Assembly: GCA_003254885.1 (NCBI GenBank)
Contig: QANT01008032.1
Coordinates: 124,001-188,000, forward strand
From: Purshia tridentata
Taxonomy: Eukaryota > Streptophyta > Magnoliopsida > Rosales > Rosaceae
Direction: 5' to 3'
Length of the DNA stretch: 64,000 nt
The notes beneath the pieces are model-generated. The model saw nothing but the letters and a program-made list of their open reading frames with translations. It made no database searches and was not told where the DNA came from. The first letter of the stretch is position 1, and every line of letters begins with the position of its first letter. A program made the position numbers and the translations under genes. Shown here piece by piece: positions 61,547 to 64,000 of the stretch.

Positions 61547-62479
61547 GAAATATGAGACCAATATGCCACGCTATAACTAACTTTATTGTTTAAGTTCCTT
61601 GTCTCGACTTGAGTTGTATTTCTTTACAAGCAAACATGGTGATATTCTGGCCTTGTAAATTATAGAAGCCTTCTTGTCACAGCTGCTTTGAGGAAAACGT
61701 AGAATGTGAATTTAGATTGTCAGAATATGTATTCTTTTTTCTTTAATTTTGACCAGCATTGTATTTAAGCCTGTAAAAATTTTAATGTTATATAATCATT
61801 TTTGGTCTGTGGGATCCCAGTGAGTACTGATGTTTATGTTTACCTAAAGATTAAAGTAGGCAGGTCCATCCCACACGATTTGGCTATTAGGCTACAGTTT
61901 GATGTTGGGTCATGCGACTCATGTTACAAAATAAAGGATTTATACCATCTTTTTGAAACTTTAATGAAATTGTCATTTTTTTTTCCAATTTTTTCTTTCA
62001 AATTAAATAAAATAAAAATGAAAAGACAGTAGACTGTCAGTTGCCAACTGAAATATGGATCGCATCCGATTCTGATACTGTGATACACGATTACATCAGT
62101 AAAACTGTTAAAACAAATTTGTAAGAAAAAAATGACAGTGCAAATATGAAACAGTGAAATGTCATTAATGGATTCAGAATTCACAAGAGGAAGTGAATTA
62201 AAGAACTTGAAAATCGACAGCTGAAAAAAAACAAAGTGAAAAATGACAAGATTTGTTAATTCAACAATTGGAATTATCCCTGGCCAAAAAAAAAAAAAAA
62301 CAGTTGAAATTATAACAGTCGGATTCTGCCGCTCCTGACCTCCACTTCTAATGTTACATACTCAAACATTCTGCAACTTCTAACCAGTTATTTGCTGAAT
62401 GCTCTCACTAGGGGGCAAAAAAAAGGTCAAACAAAATTAGACGAAGGATTGAAGAGAGGAAGGACTGTCGTCAACAAGG
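61547..62479. other. Intergenic, convergent 3' flanks
   Basis: The sequence is AT-rich with A-tracts near 62286. No gene is recognised. Confidence 0.55.
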
Positions 62480-64000
62480 TCAGAAACAAGGTACATTCGT
62501 TGACAACAGAAAGTTGCATGTTGAATAAATCGAAGCTGCAGCAGCCCTAACAGCTATTTCCCTCTCTGAGTTATCCATTTTCTGTGAGCTGCATGGCAAA
62601 CAATAAATAATCAATTTACGGCATTTTCTAACTGCTATAGAACCCTATTTAGAGTTTTGGGAAATATATTAAGAAAATAGTTTAATTGAATACACTTTCC
62701 TATTTAGTAATAAGACAATGCATGCTGGAGTTTAGAACATGAGTTAGAATTTGACTTATAAACAATAGGCCATCCAGCCACGTGTACATCAGAACTTAGA
62801 TTTATGAAGGCAACAGTAACTAAAAGGACATTTGATGCTAATAAAAGCTTTACCTGGGATCATTTTCAGAAGTTCCCAATTGTTGAATGCCAGAAGCACT
62901 GTTAACAAGTTGCAGGCCTTGGTCACAGTGAAATTGCATTTCTTTTACTTGGTTCAACCAACTTACCTGAAATTTATAAGCAGTATATTCTATAAGAAAC
63001 TGCATGGAAAATATTTGATCAAGTTATAAATTATAAGAAAGTAAACATGCTCTGATATTATCACACACTTCACAGAGCAACTTCACCTATTCAAAACACC
63101 CAGATTATAATACTTTCAAGTCTTCACCTATGAAATGAATTTACAATTTCATTTAGCACTCACAAGTTGATTCTCTTCTTCAGACAGTGTTTTATCCATT
63201 TGATCAAAAAGTGTGGTCCATCTTGCTTGATGCATGTCTGCACTAGCGCAGCTAGAAATTCCATCGGCGGATTCTTTCAAGATATAAGGATGATTATCCA
63301 GATCAGATGAAAACTCTTTTGATAACAATGCAGGCAAATCAGTAGTTATTACATCTTTTACTCTCTTCCTACTGCGTCGTAATGCTGCAGTTACGGAATA
63401 AAGTAGACATAAGACTATGTTCAAACCAAAAAGATACACTAATGATTTTAAAAATAGAGAGAGAGAGAGAGCATTACCTAAAAGACGTCCTTTGATGTCT
63501 TGATGGATAAGTTCCAACCATTGAGAAGCAATAGAAGCAGCTGGAAAGGAATAAGAAAAAAAAAAAAAAAATTCAGCTAACCTGAGACCAAGCATTCTTT
63601 CCTTCATGCAGTGTGCCTAGGACTACAGTTACCCCCACCCCATCTACTTCTTTCAAGAATGTACTCTAACATGTAAGGTCCTCCCCAATCATCACTTAAC
63701 TTGCACCCTGATCTCTGACCACTTAATGAATTCATACAAGAACTCCTAATAAAATTACATATTTATCAAAAAAAACAAAAAACAAAAAGATAATGACCTT
63801 TAATAGAAAGATAAGACGCTGATTCCTCAGACAAAGGGCTATCATTCTCAGTCGCTTGAGTTGATGATGATAACTTCAATGCTAGCATGTCTTCCTCACT
63901 TACAAGGGTGGAGTGTGGCGTGCAACCTTTACCAGAAAACCTCTCTAGTGTGGTTGGATCAGCGTCTCCACCTCTGTCTTCTTGAATCAAAGAAGATTTA
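62480..64000 (-). CDS. Conserved plant protein of unknown function (UCP030365-like), 3' part
   Basis: The 5' end lies beyond the window. Five exons join in frame: 63798->64000, 63478-63540, 63164-63384, 62854-62966, 62480-62588. The visible part begins with a Ser/Glu-rich, probably disordered region (TLVSEEDMLALKLSSSTQ). It continues into a helical segment (SIASQWLELIHQDIKGRLLALRRSRKRVKDVI), then MHQARWTTLFDQMDKTLSEE, a coiled-coil-like stretch WLNQVKEMQFHCDQGLQLV, and the end AAAASIYSTCNFLLSTN. There is no catalytic motif. By recall it is the At2g40630 type, annotated only as an uncharacterised conserved protein, and its position next to the U-box gene agrees. Helical content suggests a scaffold or complex subunit (inference). 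Confidence 0.8.

Overview
This is nuclear DNA of a eudicot plant. The genes are split by short GT-AG introns, intergenic DNA is AT-rich, and the protein families are plant ones: group III WRKY factors, a type-A response regulator, an IRK/PXC2-type receptor kinase and plant-specific QCR10. A woody rosid, perhaps Rosaceae, is my guess. That placement rests on overall feel, not on a diagnostic marker.

Layout, left to right: the 3' part of a SHPRH-type SNF2/RING gene (+, 1-7370); a small stress-type gene under three G-boxes (+, 8204-8689); TFIIS (-, 9280-11062); the complex III subunit QCR10 (-, 12287-13621); a TrhO/YceA-like rhodanese gene whose frame is broken by a 74-bp tandem duplication (-, 14545-17301); a WRKY54/70-like gene (+, 19236-20963) and a WRKY55-like gene (-, 23109-25029) facing tail to tail across a repeat-rich spacer; a GOST-family seven-transmembrane protein (+, 27072-30090); an F-box gene (+, 32254-33528); plastid glycerol-3-phosphate dehydrogenase GLY1 (-, 34331-37115); a small Cys/His/Arg-rich protein (+, 38000-38257); an ARR16/17-like type-A response regulator (-, 38976-39966); an AIMP1/Arc1p-like tRNA-binding protein (-, 42167-45614); a PXC2-like LRR receptor pseudokinase (+, 49072-52653); a U-box domain protein of the PUB62 type (+, 58197-61546); and the 3' part of a conserved gene of unknown function (-, 62480 to the window edge).

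These are independent genes, not an operon. From memory of the Arabidopsis gene list, eight or nine of them match in order a stretch of Arabidopsis chromosome 2 (At2g40770 down to At2g40630), so the window looks like an old conserved gene block with a few extra genes (TFIIS, GOST, F-box, PXC2, the small stress gene). Salicylate and defence themes recur among the neighbours (WRKY54/70, WRKY55, GLY1), but chance linkage is enough to explain that.

Mobile DNA is modest: a TRIM-type LTR miniature in a SHPRH intron, a possible TIR element with gene-like sequence between the WRKY genes, and a tandem-repeat region before the F-box gene. I found no CRISPR array, no rRNA or convincing tRNA gene and no wholly new system. 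The most notable points are the frame-breaking 74-bp duplication, the conserved gene block, the ACGT-core clusters in two promoters, upstream ORFs before the receptor kinase, and a possible unannotated minus-strand gene near 56.5-57.2 kb.
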